From NCBI RefSeq assembly GCF_001937445.1, contig NZ_MSKS01000006.1, forward strand, positions 1 through 64,000: DNA of 64,000 nt, read 5' to 3'. This DNA comes from Actinomyces oris (lineage in GTDB: Bacteria > Actinomycetota > Actinomycetes > Actinomycetales > Actinomycetaceae). Position 1 is the stretch's first letter, and each line of letters begins with the position of its first letter. A program made the translations under genes and the position numbers. The notes under the pieces were generated by a model that was not told the DNA's origin, did not search any database, and worked only from the letters and a program-made list of their open reading frames with translations. This document shows positions 18,440-27,400 of the stretch, one piece after another.

Positions 18440-19147
18440 GGAGCTGTCCGATGGCGTGGCCGCAAGGGATGGGGGCTGGCGCTGTCGTCCCTTCAGCCAC
18501 AGGAGCGCCAGCGTCACCAGGCACAGCCAGGCCAGCCCCAGGGACCAGCCGGCCAGTACATCGGTCATCCAGTGGTAGCCCAGGTAGACGCGGGATGCCC
18601 CCACCAGCAGGGTCGCCCCCGCTGCCGCCATGATCGCCAAGGTCCGGTACAGGGTCACCGCAGTGGATGTCAGAACCATTCCTGCCAGCAGGCCGGCGAA
18701 GACGGCCGTGTTGAAGGAGTGCCCCGAGGGGAAGGAGGTAGTCGAGGCGGGGGTGCCTAGAAGGGTGTCGGTCGAGGGGCGTGCACGCCTGAAGATCTCT
18801 TTGAGCGCCACCGTCAGCAGGCTGGAGCCGATCATCGTGAGGCTCAGGACCAGTGCGCGCACGTGGTGGCCCCTCATGAAGAGGAGGACGGCACAGATCG
18901 TGGTCAGGATCGTCAGCCCCACGGTGGAACCCAGGGCGGTGAACACCTGCATGATGACGGTCAAGGCGGGGTGACGCTCATCCACGGCCCAGGTGGTGAC
19001 GCTCTGGTCATGAGGCGCCAGCCCCGTCCCGGAGCTCGTGGTCAGAGCCAGCCAGGTGAACAGCGACAGCGTGATGACGGCGGTCGCGGCCAACGTGCCG
19101 GCCTGCCTGGTGCGCCAGGTGTGAGGCAGGTGGTCGAGTGAGAGCAT
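18404..19147 (-). CDS. PAP2-family membrane phosphatase
   Basis: A 247-residue membrane protein with five to six hydrophobic segments and all three PAP2 motifs: KEIFRRARP, FPSGHSF and SRVYLGYHWMTD. These form the histidine phosphatase site facing the outside, acting on lipid phosphates such as undecaprenyl pyrophosphate or phosphatidic acid. The C-terminal tail (residues 225-247) is hydrophilic and encoded opposite the end of imuB. The start ATG at 19147 is followed directly by HLPHTWRTRQAG then the first membrane helix. Confidence 0.88.
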   Translation of the reverse strand: MLSLDHLPHTWRTRQAGTLAATAVITLSLFTWLALTTSSGTGLAPHDQSVTTWAVDERHPALTVIMQVFTALGSTVGLTILTTICAVLLFMRGHHVRALVLSLTMIGSSLLTVALKEIFRRARPSTDTLLGTPASTTSFPSGHSFNTAVFAGLLAGMVLTSTAVTLYRTLAIMAAAGATLLVGASRVYLGYHWMTDVLAGWSLGLAWLCLVTLALLWLKGRQRQPPSLAATPSDSSSGVEGIEPPPT

Positions 19148-19294
19148 GAGGGGGAGGTTATCCGGGCTGGTCTGGATGAGGCTATGCGTGCGCCATGGAG
19201 TGGCTGAGCGGCGTCGTCACGTCTTGCCCGTGCCCGGGGCGCTCGGCGGGTAGCATCCGGCCCGAGTGATTCGATCCGGCTCAGGAGGACCCGC

Positions 19295-19942
19295 GTGGCC
19301 AAGCTCTACTTCCGCTACGGCGCCATGAACTCCGGTAAGTCCACGGGGCTGCTCCAGACCGCCTACAACTACGAGGAGCGCGATCAGCGCGTCCTGCTCC
19401 TCAAGGCGGTGGTCGACACCAAGGGTGAGGACTCAGTGGTCTCCCGGCTCGGGGTGTCGCGCCGCGTCGACCTCCTCGTCGACGCCGATGACGACCTGCG
19501 CGCCCTGGTGCACCGGCGGGCCCTGAGCGGTGCGCGGCCCGTCCGCGACGAGGACGGCGTCCCGCGAGAGGCGGCGACCTTGCGTGAGGTTCTTGACTGT
19601 GTGCTCATCGACGAGGCTCAGTTCCTCACGGCCCTTCAGGTGGACCAGCTCATGGAGATCGCGCTGATCGACGACGTGCCCGTCCTGGCCTACGGGATCC
19701 GCACCGACTTCCGCACAGTCAGCTTTCCCGGGTCGCGCAGGCTGCTGGAGATCGCCCACTCCTTGGAGGAGCTCAAGACCATCTGCCGCTGCGGGCGCAA
19801 GGCCATCTTCAATGCCCGCAAGGTGGGGGAGTCCTTCGTCTTCGACGGCGATCAGGTGGCCATCGACTCCGGGGACGTCACGTACGAGTCGCTGTGTGGC
19901 CAGTGCTACCTCGCCGCCGGTGGGAGGCTTCCCGGCCGGTGA
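19295..19942 (+). CDS. tdk: Thymidine kinase
   Basis: A 215-residue type II thymidine kinase of the pyrimidine salvage pathway. P-loop GAMNSGKST at residues 10-18, the catalytic DEAQFL, the lasso and substrate segment YGIRTDFRTVSFPGSRRLLEIA, and a zinc site CRCG...CGQC are all present. AGGAGG lies 7 bases before the GTG start. Complete and of usual length. It stands alone between PAP2 and the satD region. Confidence 0.94.
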   Translation: MAKLYFRYGAMNSGKSTGLLQTAYNYEERDQRVLLLKAVVDTKGEDSVVSRLGVSRRVDLLVDADDDLRALVHRRALSGARPVRDEDGVPREAATLREVLDCVLIDEAQFLTALQVDQLMEIALIDDVPVLAYGIRTDFRTVSFPGSRRLLEIAHSLEELKTICRCGRKAIFNARKVGESFVFDGDQVAIDSGDVTYESLCGQCYLAAGGRLPGR

Positions 19943-19961
19943 GTCGTGCTCCGGGACTGAG

Positions 19962-19983
19962 CTTGTGTCGGCGGGAGTACAAG
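19962..19983 (+). promoter_or_regulatory. Upstream operator copy 1 (CTTGT-N12-ACAAG)
   Basis: CTTGT (19962-19966) and ACAAG (19979-19983) form an inverted repeat with a 12-base spacer. The same half-sites with the same spacing recur at 20038-20059, 76 bases downstream, while the spacers are unrelated, as expected for a dimeric repressor site. Confidence 0.6.
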
Positions 19984-20037
19984 GCTGACCGAGGGGGACG
20001 GTTGGAGCGAGGGGTCAGCCCCTGCTCCGAGATGTTC

Positions 20038-20068
20038 CTTGTATTTTGGGTATTACAAGCATTATCGT
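20038..20068 (+). promoter_or_regulatory. satD promoter with operator copy 2 across the -35/spacer
   Basis: A -35 TTGTAT (20039-20044) and -10 TATCGT (20063-20068) are 18 bases apart. The -10 ends 6 bases before the GTG start, so the transcript is probably leaderless. The inverted repeat CTTGT-N12-ACAAG (20038-20059) covers exactly the -35 and most of the spacer, a classic repressor position. Confidence 0.6.
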
Positions 20069-20074
20069 GAAACT

Positions 20075-20773
20075 GTGAATGTCTCCTACGCACTTATCGC
20101 AGACATCATCCGCTCGCGCGAGCTCCCTGATCGCAGGCGTGCTCAGCGCGTCATCCACGAGACTCTGGACCGAGCCGCTGAAGGGCTAGCGCTGACGCAA
20201 CGCCCGTACGCCACGGTCGGCGATGAGCTGCAGGCGGTCTCGGCGACCCTCTCCGACGCACTCGCCCTCACTTTGCGCACGCACCTCCTCCTGCCTGAAG
20301 GCTTGGGCTTGCGCTTCGGTATCGGCGCCGGAACGATCTCCGAGATTGAGGGCGCGGCGGGAAGTAGTGCGGACGGCGCGTCGGTGCGTCTGATCCAGGA
20401 CGGCTCGGCATGGTGGGCCGCACGCGAGGCCATTGAAAGGGCGCACCATCTCCAGGACGAGGGGAGGTCCTTCATTCACACCTGGCTGCGCATCCATCCG
20501 GATGCGGTTAGCGGATCCGGGGGGGAGCGGGGCGAGCATGAGAGGTTCGTCAACTCCATCCTCATCCTGCGTGACCAGGCGATATTCCGCTTTCAGCCCC
20601 GTCAGCGCCGCATTATGGCCGGACTCCTCATGGGAGTGACCCAGATTGAGATCGCCCGTCAGGAGAAGGTGAGTCAGCAAGCCGTCTCTGAATTCGCTCG
20701 TAGTGCCGGTTCCTCCTTGCTGGAGGTTCAAAAGCTTCTCGACGGGTTGGGTGGGGGAGGTGAAGGAGAGTGA
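20075..20773 (+). CDS. SatD-family protein with C-terminal HTH
   Basis: A 232-residue protein matching the SatD family: an N-terminal YALIADIIRSRELPDR segment, the YATVGDELQAV motif and the RFGIGAGTI strand, ending in a helix-turn-helix-like region (QIEIARQEKVSQQAVSEFARSAGSSLL). The GTG at 20075 is chosen because a -10 lies 6 bases upstream; a TTG 12 codons earlier falls within the operator. A membrane protein gene follows with a 4-base overlap, as in satD-membrane protein pairs. It may autoregulate through the two CTTGT-N12-ACAAG sites. Confidence 0.8.
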   Translation: MNVSYALIADIIRSRELPDRRRAQRVIHETLDRAAEGLALTQRPYATVGDELQAVSATLSDALALTLRTHLLLPEGLGLRFGIGAGTISEIEGAAGSSADGASVRLIQDGSAWWAAREAIERAHHLQDEGRSFIHTWLRIHPDAVSGSGGERGEHERFVNSILILRDQAIFRFQPRQRRIMAGLLMGVTQIEIARQEKVSQQAVSEFARSAGSSLLEVQKLLDGLGGGGEGE

Positions 20774-21576
20774 CGGCCCTACTCCTTCTTCTGCTTGCCT
20801 CCGCCTCCGTGGTTGATGGCTCCGGCCGGGTGGGTGGGAGGTTGTCCCGGATGCCCGTCAGGGTGAGGTTGCTGGTGGGAGTATCTGCAGTCGTTGCTCT
20901 TGGTGTCCTGGTCGGGTGGCCCGTTCTTCATCTTGGGGCGGGAGGCATCGTCGTCAGCGTCCTGGTAGCCACTGCGTGGCTGTGCTGCGATCTGGTTTCA
21001 CGGGCCTGGTGGGAGAAGTCGTTGAGAGTCCGCCAGCGGGAGCGGGTGGGACAGGGAGCCTCCGAGGCCGGTGCGGATCAGCTGGAACCGCTTATCCGTC
21101 TTGCCTGCGCGGGGCTGTTGCTCCTCGCCGTGGTGCTCTGCGTCGTCGCGTCGCAGCCGCTTGGGTCTCGGGCTGCCAAGATGAGCGCCGTCGTCGGAGT
21201 TGTTGTCCTCCTGACTGTTCCCGCTAATCGAGTCGTCGCCGACATTCTTGCTGTTGCGCGCCACTCCACGCAGGGGAATGGGGAAGTTGTTGCTGCAGGT
21301 TGCGAGCCTTCACAGGAGAGCGGGAAGCAGGATGAGGCGGGGATCTCGATGCGCGGCGGTCGCTGGATCGGTCCGCTTGAGCGAATCCTCATTCTCCTGC
21401 TCGCCTCCGTTGAGGCGCCCGCTGCTATCGCCGCAATTGTTGCCGCCAAGGGTGTGATCCGATTTCCTGAGATCAGTCAGGACAAAGCGGGGCAGAAGGC
21501 TGAGGAGTTCCTCATCGGCTCCTTCGCCTCCTGGATCCTGGCGGTCTTGGGTGCTGTGGTCATTCACCTAGCCTGA
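20770..21576 (+). CDS. Integral membrane protein linked to SatD
   Basis: A 268-residue protein with about five or six hydrophobic segments. The C-terminal block GPLERILILLLASVEAPAAIAAIVAAKGVIRFPEI followed by AEEFLIGSFASWILAVLGA is a recognisable feature of the conserved membrane partner of SatD in actinobacteria and firmicutes. The GTG start overlaps the satD stop (GTGA). The molecular function is not known. It is followed by a long non-coding repeat region. Confidence 0.75.
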   Translation: MTALLLLLLASASVVDGSGRVGGRLSRMPVRVRLLVGVSAVVALGVLVGWPVLHLGAGGIVVSVLVATAWLCCDLVSRAWWEKSLRVRQRERVGQGASEAGADQLEPLIRLACAGLLLLAVVLCVVASQPLGSRAAKMSAVVGVVVLLTVPANRVVADILAVARHSTQGNGEVVAAGCEPSQESGKQDEAGISMRGGRWIGPLERILILLLASVEAPAAIAAIVAAKGVIRFPEISQDKAGQKAEEFLIGSFASWILAVLGAVVIHLA

Positions 21577-21595
21577 GTCACGTCGGGGAGGGGGT

Positions 21596-21885
21596 GGGGT
21601 TGGGTGAGCGGGTTCGGGTAGGTGGGGTCGGGTCGACCTGAGCCGGCCCGCTCGGACCGAGCACCCTAAACCGGATCGCCCGAGCCGAGCGCCTCGAACC
21701 CGCATCCCTGAACTGGTCCGCCCGCACCTGCTCACCCGAACCAGCTCTCCCGACCCCATATCCCCGCACCCAACCCTCCCGATCAGTACAACTAGGCCGC
21801 CCGGACCCGAGTTCCCGGACCGGCTTACCCAAACCGGTTGGCTGGTTCGGGTGGGCTGGTTTGGGGTGTGGGTGTGAGTCCTGGC
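21596..21885. repeat. Degenerate 14-bp tandem repeat array with inverted flanks
   Basis: Between the SatD partner and the HNH gene, 439 bases lack a gene. Within it, 21656-21782 reads as nine head-to-tail units of 14 bases (the last is 15), consensus ACC-N6-CCCGA, for example ACCGGATCGCCCGA (21670), ACCTGCTCACCCGA (21726) and ACCAGCTCTCCCGA (21740). After a 22-base interruption two more units follow (21805-21832). Units in the opposite orientation flank the array on both sides (21600-21613 and around 21840-21870, complement ACCAGCCCACCCGA). A 14-base period excludes coding sequence. Confidence 0.75.
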
Positions 21886-22003
21886 TGCGAGGACTGTCCC
21901 GTCTTCGCGAACCCTCGGCCAGGCAGGTCGGCGTCCTGGTTTTCGTTGCTGTGTCGGTGATTCTGGGTGGCTGCTTCAGCGTGCGGGGAGCGGAGGATCG
22001 GAC

Positions 22004-22023
22004 TATACTGTACATATGTTCGA
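22004..22023 (+). promoter_or_regulatory. Leaderless promoter overlapped by an SOS box for the HNH-dnaE2 operon
   Basis: TATACT (22004-22009) ends 6 bases before the ATG at 22016. The 16-mer CTGTACATATGTTCGA (22008-22023) overlaps the -10 and the start codon and differs at one position from the reverse complement of the imuA' box. LexA bound here would cover the transcription start. Confidence 0.7.
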
Positions 22024-24415
22024 AGGTGGTGTGCTTCCTCGTGTCCCGGCCGGTGGTCCGGCCGGGGCGCTGGGCGCGCCCGTCGAGGACGTGGCGTCGG
22101 AGCCTTCGATCTCGTCGGAGGACGTGGCGGGCCTGCTGGGGTCCTTGACCGCCGGTGCCGAGCTGGCCGGTGTGGTGGAGGGGCTGCTGGCCCGCCTGCT
22201 GGTGTCCGCCCAGAACCACAACCACGACGACAGCGACGGTGGCGGCGATGGAAGTGGTGACGGTGAGGACTCCGCCGCTGATGGTGATGCGGTGCCGGCC
22301 CTGCTCACCAGCGAGTCCGGCGGTGATGCGAGTGGTGAGGATGCCTTGGTGGCTGGTGCTGAGGGACACAGGGTCGTGTCTCTGGAGGAGGTCGGCGGCA
22401 CTGGGTTGCTTGGTCTGGGGGCGCGGGGTCTGGGGGAGCTGGCGGCGGCCTGTCACCGGCTGGCGGCCTGGGCTACGTGGGGCGAGTCCCTGGCGGCGGC
22501 GTGCCTGACCGGGTGCGCCGAGTTGTCGACCCATCCCGGCCAGTGGGGGCCAGACGGTCAGGTCTCGGAGGTGGTGGGCTATGAGGAGCGCAGGTTCAAC
22601 GCCACCTGCCTGCTCTCGGCCCGCCTGGGCGTCTCGCGGAGCCGGGCCGAGCAGATCATCGATCACGGCAGCGCCCTGATGAACATGGGTTTCGGTCCCA
22701 CTGAGGCCATGGAGCGGTGCGGGGTGCTGGATGCAGCCAAGGCGTCGCTGGTGACTCGCCGCCTGGGAGACGTGCCGGCCCCGGTGGCGCTGGCCGTTCA
22801 GGAGCGGGTGCTGCCTCAGGCGCCCAGGCGCAGCGTGTCCCAGGTAGGGCGCGACATTGAGCGGGCCCTGATGGAGACAGACCCCACTGGGCATGCCGAG
22901 CGCGTCCGGGTCAACCAGGAGCGGCGGTGCGTGTCGCGCCCCCGGCCCGCCGGTGAAGGCATGTCCCAGGTCCGCCTGCTGCTGCCGACCATGGACGCCC
23001 TGCTGCTGGACGCCACCTTGGACGCGATCGCCGCATCAGCCCGGGCAGCCGGCGAGCAGCGCACCCCGGCCCAGCTGCGCGCCGACGCGCTGGGCGCGAT
23101 GACCCTGTCCACACTACGCACCAGCCAACAGACCGCCTTCGCCCAGCCTTCCCCGAAGAAAGCCGAGCATGGTGGCCAGGCCCAGGCTGAGGTTAATGGT
23201 TCCGGAGCGGCTGTCCCGGCACGGTTGCTGCCTGACGGGGTGCCTCTGGAAGGGCTCTTGGGGGCCTTGAGCTCCCTGGTGGGGTCCGCCAGCCCGTGGT
23301 GGACACCCTCAGGAACCGGCCACCTCCCCCTCCCCAAGAACATCCATGTCGACGTCCAGGTCACCGTCCCCCTAAGCAGCCTGGTTGGTCTGGCTCCACC
23401 CGACGACGGCCCCACCGGCAGCGACGATCCAGGAGACGGAGGCCCCGGCAAGAGCGCCGCCGCCACGCCTGATCCTCTCAGCGGTGCAGCATCCCCAGGC
23501 GGCAGGAGAAGCCTGCCCACCACCGGCGCCAGGAGTCTGCCCAGTTCCAGTGGGAGGAGTCTGCCTGGTTCTAGCGGGGGAAGTCTGCCTGAACCCGCCC
23601 CAGCTGCTCCCGCCACCTTGTTCTCCGCTGCTCACGCTTCCCAGCCCGCCGCGTCGTGCTCCGCTGCTTCCGTCTCCCAGTCCGCTGCCTCGCTCCCCGC
23701 CTCGTTGTCCGCCACGCCGGCTGAGGTCGCGGAGGTGCGCATCGGGGCGCGCAGCGCGGCGGTGCCGGCCCTGACTGCCTGGGCCCTGGCCACCGGCGGG
23801 ACCTGGAGGCGCCTGGTCACCGACCCGGTGGGCGGCACCGTCGTGGACGTGGGCCGCACCAGGTACCGTCCCCCTGCCGGCCTGGCCGACCTGGTACGCG
23901 CCCGCGACCGGGCCTGCGTCTTCCCCACCTGCCAGACCCCCGCCGAACGGTGCGACATCGACCACCTCACCGCCTGGAGCCAGGGCGGGACCACCAGCCT
24001 GGACAACCTCGTGGTCCTGTGCGAGGCCCACCACCGCCTCAAGCAAACCCCCGGATGGGCACTCACCAAAGACCAGACCACCGGGACCCTGTCCTGGCAC
24101 ACCCCCGACAAGACCGTCTACCAGCGCCACCCAGACGGCACCATCAACCGCCTGCCCCGCAAGACCGGCCCCCACCAGCACCACGTCCCCGGCGCCGTCG
24201 TCCCAGCCGACCTGAGCAAGCAGATCGGCCCCGACCTCATCGACCGACTCAACACCGCCCTCAACCACACCCAGCCCAGCAACGGCGGTGCCCGCCTCGT
24301 GACCCGCGGCCCCCAACCCGGCCACAAACCCGGAGCCTACGAGACCACCCCCTACCCCCAGGCCGCCCACACCCTCCAACTCGCACCCCTCATCGACCAA
24401 GTCCCGCCCTTCTAA
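22016..24415 (+). CDS. DUF222/HNH endonuclease-domain protein (13E12-repeat type)
   Basis: A 799-residue protein. The DUF222 region spans about residues 130-370 (YEERRFNATCLLSARLGVSRSRAEQII ... LLPTMDALLLDATLDAIA). The C-terminal HNH domain reads RDRACVFPTCQTPAERCDIDHLTAWSQGGTTSLDNLVVLCEAHHRLK, with metal-binding Cys pairs and the D-H/N/H residues. Between them lies a Ser/Pro/Ala-rich linker containing four imperfect RSLP repeats. An acidic His/Asp/Gly stretch occurs near residue 70. The family is LexA-controlled in mycobacteria, and an SOS box overlaps this start. dnaE2 begins 23 bases downstream, implying one transcript. Target and activity are unknown. Confidence 0.85.
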   Translation: MFEGGVLPRVPAGGPAGALGAPVEDVASEPSISSEDVAGLLGSLTAGAELAGVVEGLLARLLVSAQNHNHDDSDGGGDGSGDGEDSAADGDAVPALLTSESGGDASGEDALVAGAEGHRVVSLEEVGGTGLLGLGARGLGELAAACHRLAAWATWGESLAAACLTGCAELSTHPGQWGPDGQVSEVVGYEERRFNATCLLSARLGVSRSRAEQIIDHGSALMNMGFGPTEAMERCGVLDAAKASLVTRRLGDVPAPVALAVQERVLPQAPRRSVSQVGRDIERALMETDPTGHAERVRVNQERRCVSRPRPAGEGMSQVRLLLPTMDALLLDATLDAIAASARAAGEQRTPAQLRADALGAMTLSTLRTSQQTAFAQPSPKKAEHGGQAQAEVNGSGAAVPARLLPDGVPLEGLLGALSSLVGSASPWWTPSGTGHLPLPKNIHVDVQVTVPLSSLVGLAPPDDGPTGSDDPGDGGPGKSAAATPDPLSGAASPGGRRSLPTTGARSLPSSSGRSLPGSSGGSLPEPAPAAPATLFSAAHASQPAASCSAASVSQSAASLPASLSATPAEVAEVRIGARSAAVPALTAWALATGGTWRRLVTDPVGGTVVDVGRTRYRPPAGLADLVRARDRACVFPTCQTPAERCDIDHLTAWSQGGTTSLDNLVVLCEAHHRLKQTPGWALTKDQTTGTLSWHTPDKTVYQRHPDGTINRLPRKTGPHQHHVPGAVVPADLSKQIGPDLIDRLNTALNHTQPSNGGARLVTRGPQPGHKPGAYETTPYPQAAHTLQLAPLIDQVPPF
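23501..23599 (+). repeat. Short in-frame tandem repeat in the HNH-protein linker
   Basis: Four units of 27, 24, 24 and 24 bases begin near 23501, 23528, 23552 and 23576. Each encodes an R/G-S-L-P plus four small residues. The repeat is in frame, so copy number can change without breaking the protein. Confidence 0.7.
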
Positions 24416-24438
24416 CGCTCCAGGTGCCACTGATAGTC

Positions 24439-27400
24439 ATGACCAGCCGACATCGCTATGCCGAGCTGCACGCCCACTCCGCATACTCCTTCCTCGACGG
24501 AGCCAACGAACCCGATGACCTGGCATCGGCTGCCGTTGAGCTCGGTCTGGAGGCCCTCGCCCTCACCGATCACGATGGTGTTCCCGGCATCGTCAAGCAT
24601 GCTCAGGCGGGTCGTGCCCACGGCCTGCCTACTGTTCACGGCACCGAGCTCACCCTTGCCGACGGCTCCCACCTGCCCGTCCTGGCCCGCAGCCCCGTCG
24701 GCTACCACCGACTGGTCTCGGCCATCTCACAGCACAACCTGGATGCCGGAGAACGCCGAGAACCCGCCCATGACCTGCCCACTCTCGCCTCGGCCCTTCG
24801 CGCCGCCCCCACCAGCCATACCGGGGGAGCCTGCGGAACCTGCCTCGTCCTCACTGGCACCTCCAACGGTCCTCTGCGCCGAGCCCTGGGAGACCCCCAC
24901 CGGCCCGGAACCTGGGACCTGGCGGCGGCAGATGCCTGCCTGGGTCGCCTTACCGAGCTCTTCGCCGCTCCCGACCGTGGCCGCCCAACCAGCACCACCA
25001 CCGGTGACACACAGGTGGAGGGAGACGCCGCTGTGGGGCTGGCCGTCGAGATCACCCTGGATGGGGGCCCCACCGACGCCGCCCTCACCGAGACCCTGAC
25101 CCGACTGGCTCACGCTCACCGGCTTCCCCTCGTGGCTACCGGCGCGGTGCGCTGCGCCCGCCCCACCGACGCCCGCCTCGCCGACGTCCTCACCGCCACC
25201 CGGCTGGTCACCGACCTGGAAGGAGCACGCGGTCACCTGCCCGCCATCGGCCGCTGGCTACGAGGGGCCCAGGACATGGCGCTGCTCCACCGGCGCAGTC
25301 CCGGAGCCGTCGACCTGGCCGCCGAGCTCGCCGCAGACCTCGCCTTCGACCTGTCCCTCATCGCCCCCGACCTCCCCGACGCCGATGTCCCGGAGGGCCA
25401 CACACCTGCCAGCTGGTTGCGTGAGCTCACCCGCCAAGGCGCCACCCGCCGCTACGGCACCCCGCAGGAGCACCCCCGGGCCTGGGAGGTGCTCAACCAC
25501 GAGCTCGAGGTCATCGAGTCCCTGGGATTCCCCGGCTACTTCCTCATCGTGCACGCCATCGTCGAGTTCTGCGCACAGTCGGGAATCCTGTGCCAGGGGA
25601 GAGGCTCGGCGGCCAACTCCGCAGTCTGCTACGCCCTGGGCATCACAGCCGTCGACGCCGTCAGGCACCAGATGCTCTTCGAGCGCTTCCTGTCCCCAGG
25701 GCGAGCCGGCTACCCAGACATCGACCTCGACATCGAGGCCTGCCGCCGCGAAGAGGTCATCCAGCACGTCTACTCCCGATACGGCAGAGAACGTGCCGCC
25801 CAGGTCGCCAACGTCATCTCCTACCGCCCCCGATCCGCAGTCCGCGACGCCGCCCGAGCCCTCGGCCACCCCGCCGGCGTGCAGGACGCCTGGGCCAAAC
25901 AGATGGAGCGGTGGACCTCGGTGCGCCCCGGAGGACTGACCGGGCAGAGCGACGAGGTCCCCGAGCCAGTCCTCGACATCGCGGAGAAGCTGCTGCGACT
26001 GCCCCGCCACCTGGGGGTCCACCCCGGAGGCATGGTCCTGTGCGGCCGCCCTGTCACCGAGGTCTGCCCGGTGCGCTGGGCCGCCATGGACAACCGCTCG
26101 GTCCTCCAGTGGGACAAGGACGACTGCGCCGAGGCCGGCCTGGTCAAGTTCGACCTCCTGGGCCTGGGGGCGCTCACCGCACTGCGACTGGCCTTCACCA
26201 CACTGGCACAGCGGGGACAGACCGTTCCCGACTCCGTGACGGAAGGAGAGCTGCGCACCTCCCAGTCCGGCCGTCCCTGGGGGCTGCACACCCTGCCCGA
26301 GGAGGACCCGGCCGTCTACCGGCTGCTCACGGCCGCGGACACGGTCGGGGTCTTCCAGGTCGAGTCGCGTGCCCAGATGGCCACCCTGCCCCGACTCCGC
26401 CCCCAGACCTTCTACGACATCGTCGTCGAGGTCGCCCTCATCCGCCCCGGCCCCATCCAGGGCGACGCCGTCAGCCCCTACATCCGCCGCCGGCTGAAGC
26501 GCGAGGAGGTCACCTACCTGCATGAGTCCCTCAAGCCCGCCCTGACCAAGACTCTGGGAGTGCCGCTCTTCCAGGAGCAGCTCATGCAGATCGCCGTCGA
26601 CGCTGCGGGGTTCAGCCCCGCCGAGGCCGACACCCTGCGTCAGGCCATGGGAGCCAAACGATCCATCGAGCGCATGGACGCCCTCCGCGACAAGCTCGTG
26701 GCCGGAATGAGGTCCCGGGGCATCGACGCACCCACCGCGGAGACGATCTACAGCAAGCTGAGGTCTTTCGCCGAGTTCGGCTTCCCAGAGTCCCACGCCT
26801 TCTCCTTCGCCTACCTGGTCTACGCCTCGGCCTGGCTCAAGGCACGCAAGCCTGAGGACTTCTATGCCGGGGTCCTGGCCGCCCAGCCCATGGGCTTCTG
26901 GTCCCCGCAGTCCCTGGTTGCCGACGCTCGCCGTCACGGTGTGCGCGTCCTGCCTGCGGACGTCAACCGCTCACTGGCTCAGGCCACCGTCGAGCGGAGG
27001 GAGGACCACCGGGATACCGGCGGATCAGACCAGTGGGAGCCGTTGAGGCCCCATCCTGCTGCCCCGTCTGCTCTGGACGTCCACGACGACCTCGCAGTGA
27101 GCCTGGGCCTGGCCCCGATCAAGGGGCTGGGGGAGCGGGCCGCGCAGGCCATCGTCACCGAGCGCTGTGCTCACGGCCCCTACCGGGACCTGGCTGATCT
27201 TGCGCGACGCGTGAGTCTGAGCCGCTCCCGCCTTGAGTCACTGGCCGTCTCAGGAGCCCTGGACAGTCTAGGTGTGGAGCGCCGTCAGGCCCTGTGGGCC
27301 GCCGGAGTCCTCTCCGATGAGCACGGCCGACGTCGTGGCGCCTCCCGACAGGGGCGGGGCGCGTGGTGCCAGCCCACGCTTCCGGGAACTGCTGTCGGCG

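Noticed and set aside
21596-21885. CRISPR array
   Set aside because: Repeat units are 14 bases, degenerate and contiguous with no unique spacers, and no cas gene is present.
21578-22894. 438-codon minus-strand frame over the 14-bp repeat
   Set aside because: It runs through the repeat array and the start of the HNH gene in antisense. The 14-base period is incompatible with coding, and the residues are Pro/Arg/Thr shadow.
24416-24438. Separate promoter or SOS box for dnaE2
   Set aside because: Only 22-23 bases separate it from the HNH gene; they contain no -10/-35 pair or LexA half-site.
25258-26937. 559-codon minus-strand frame
   Set aside because: Antisense to the dnaE2 polymerase core; composition is that of a shadow.
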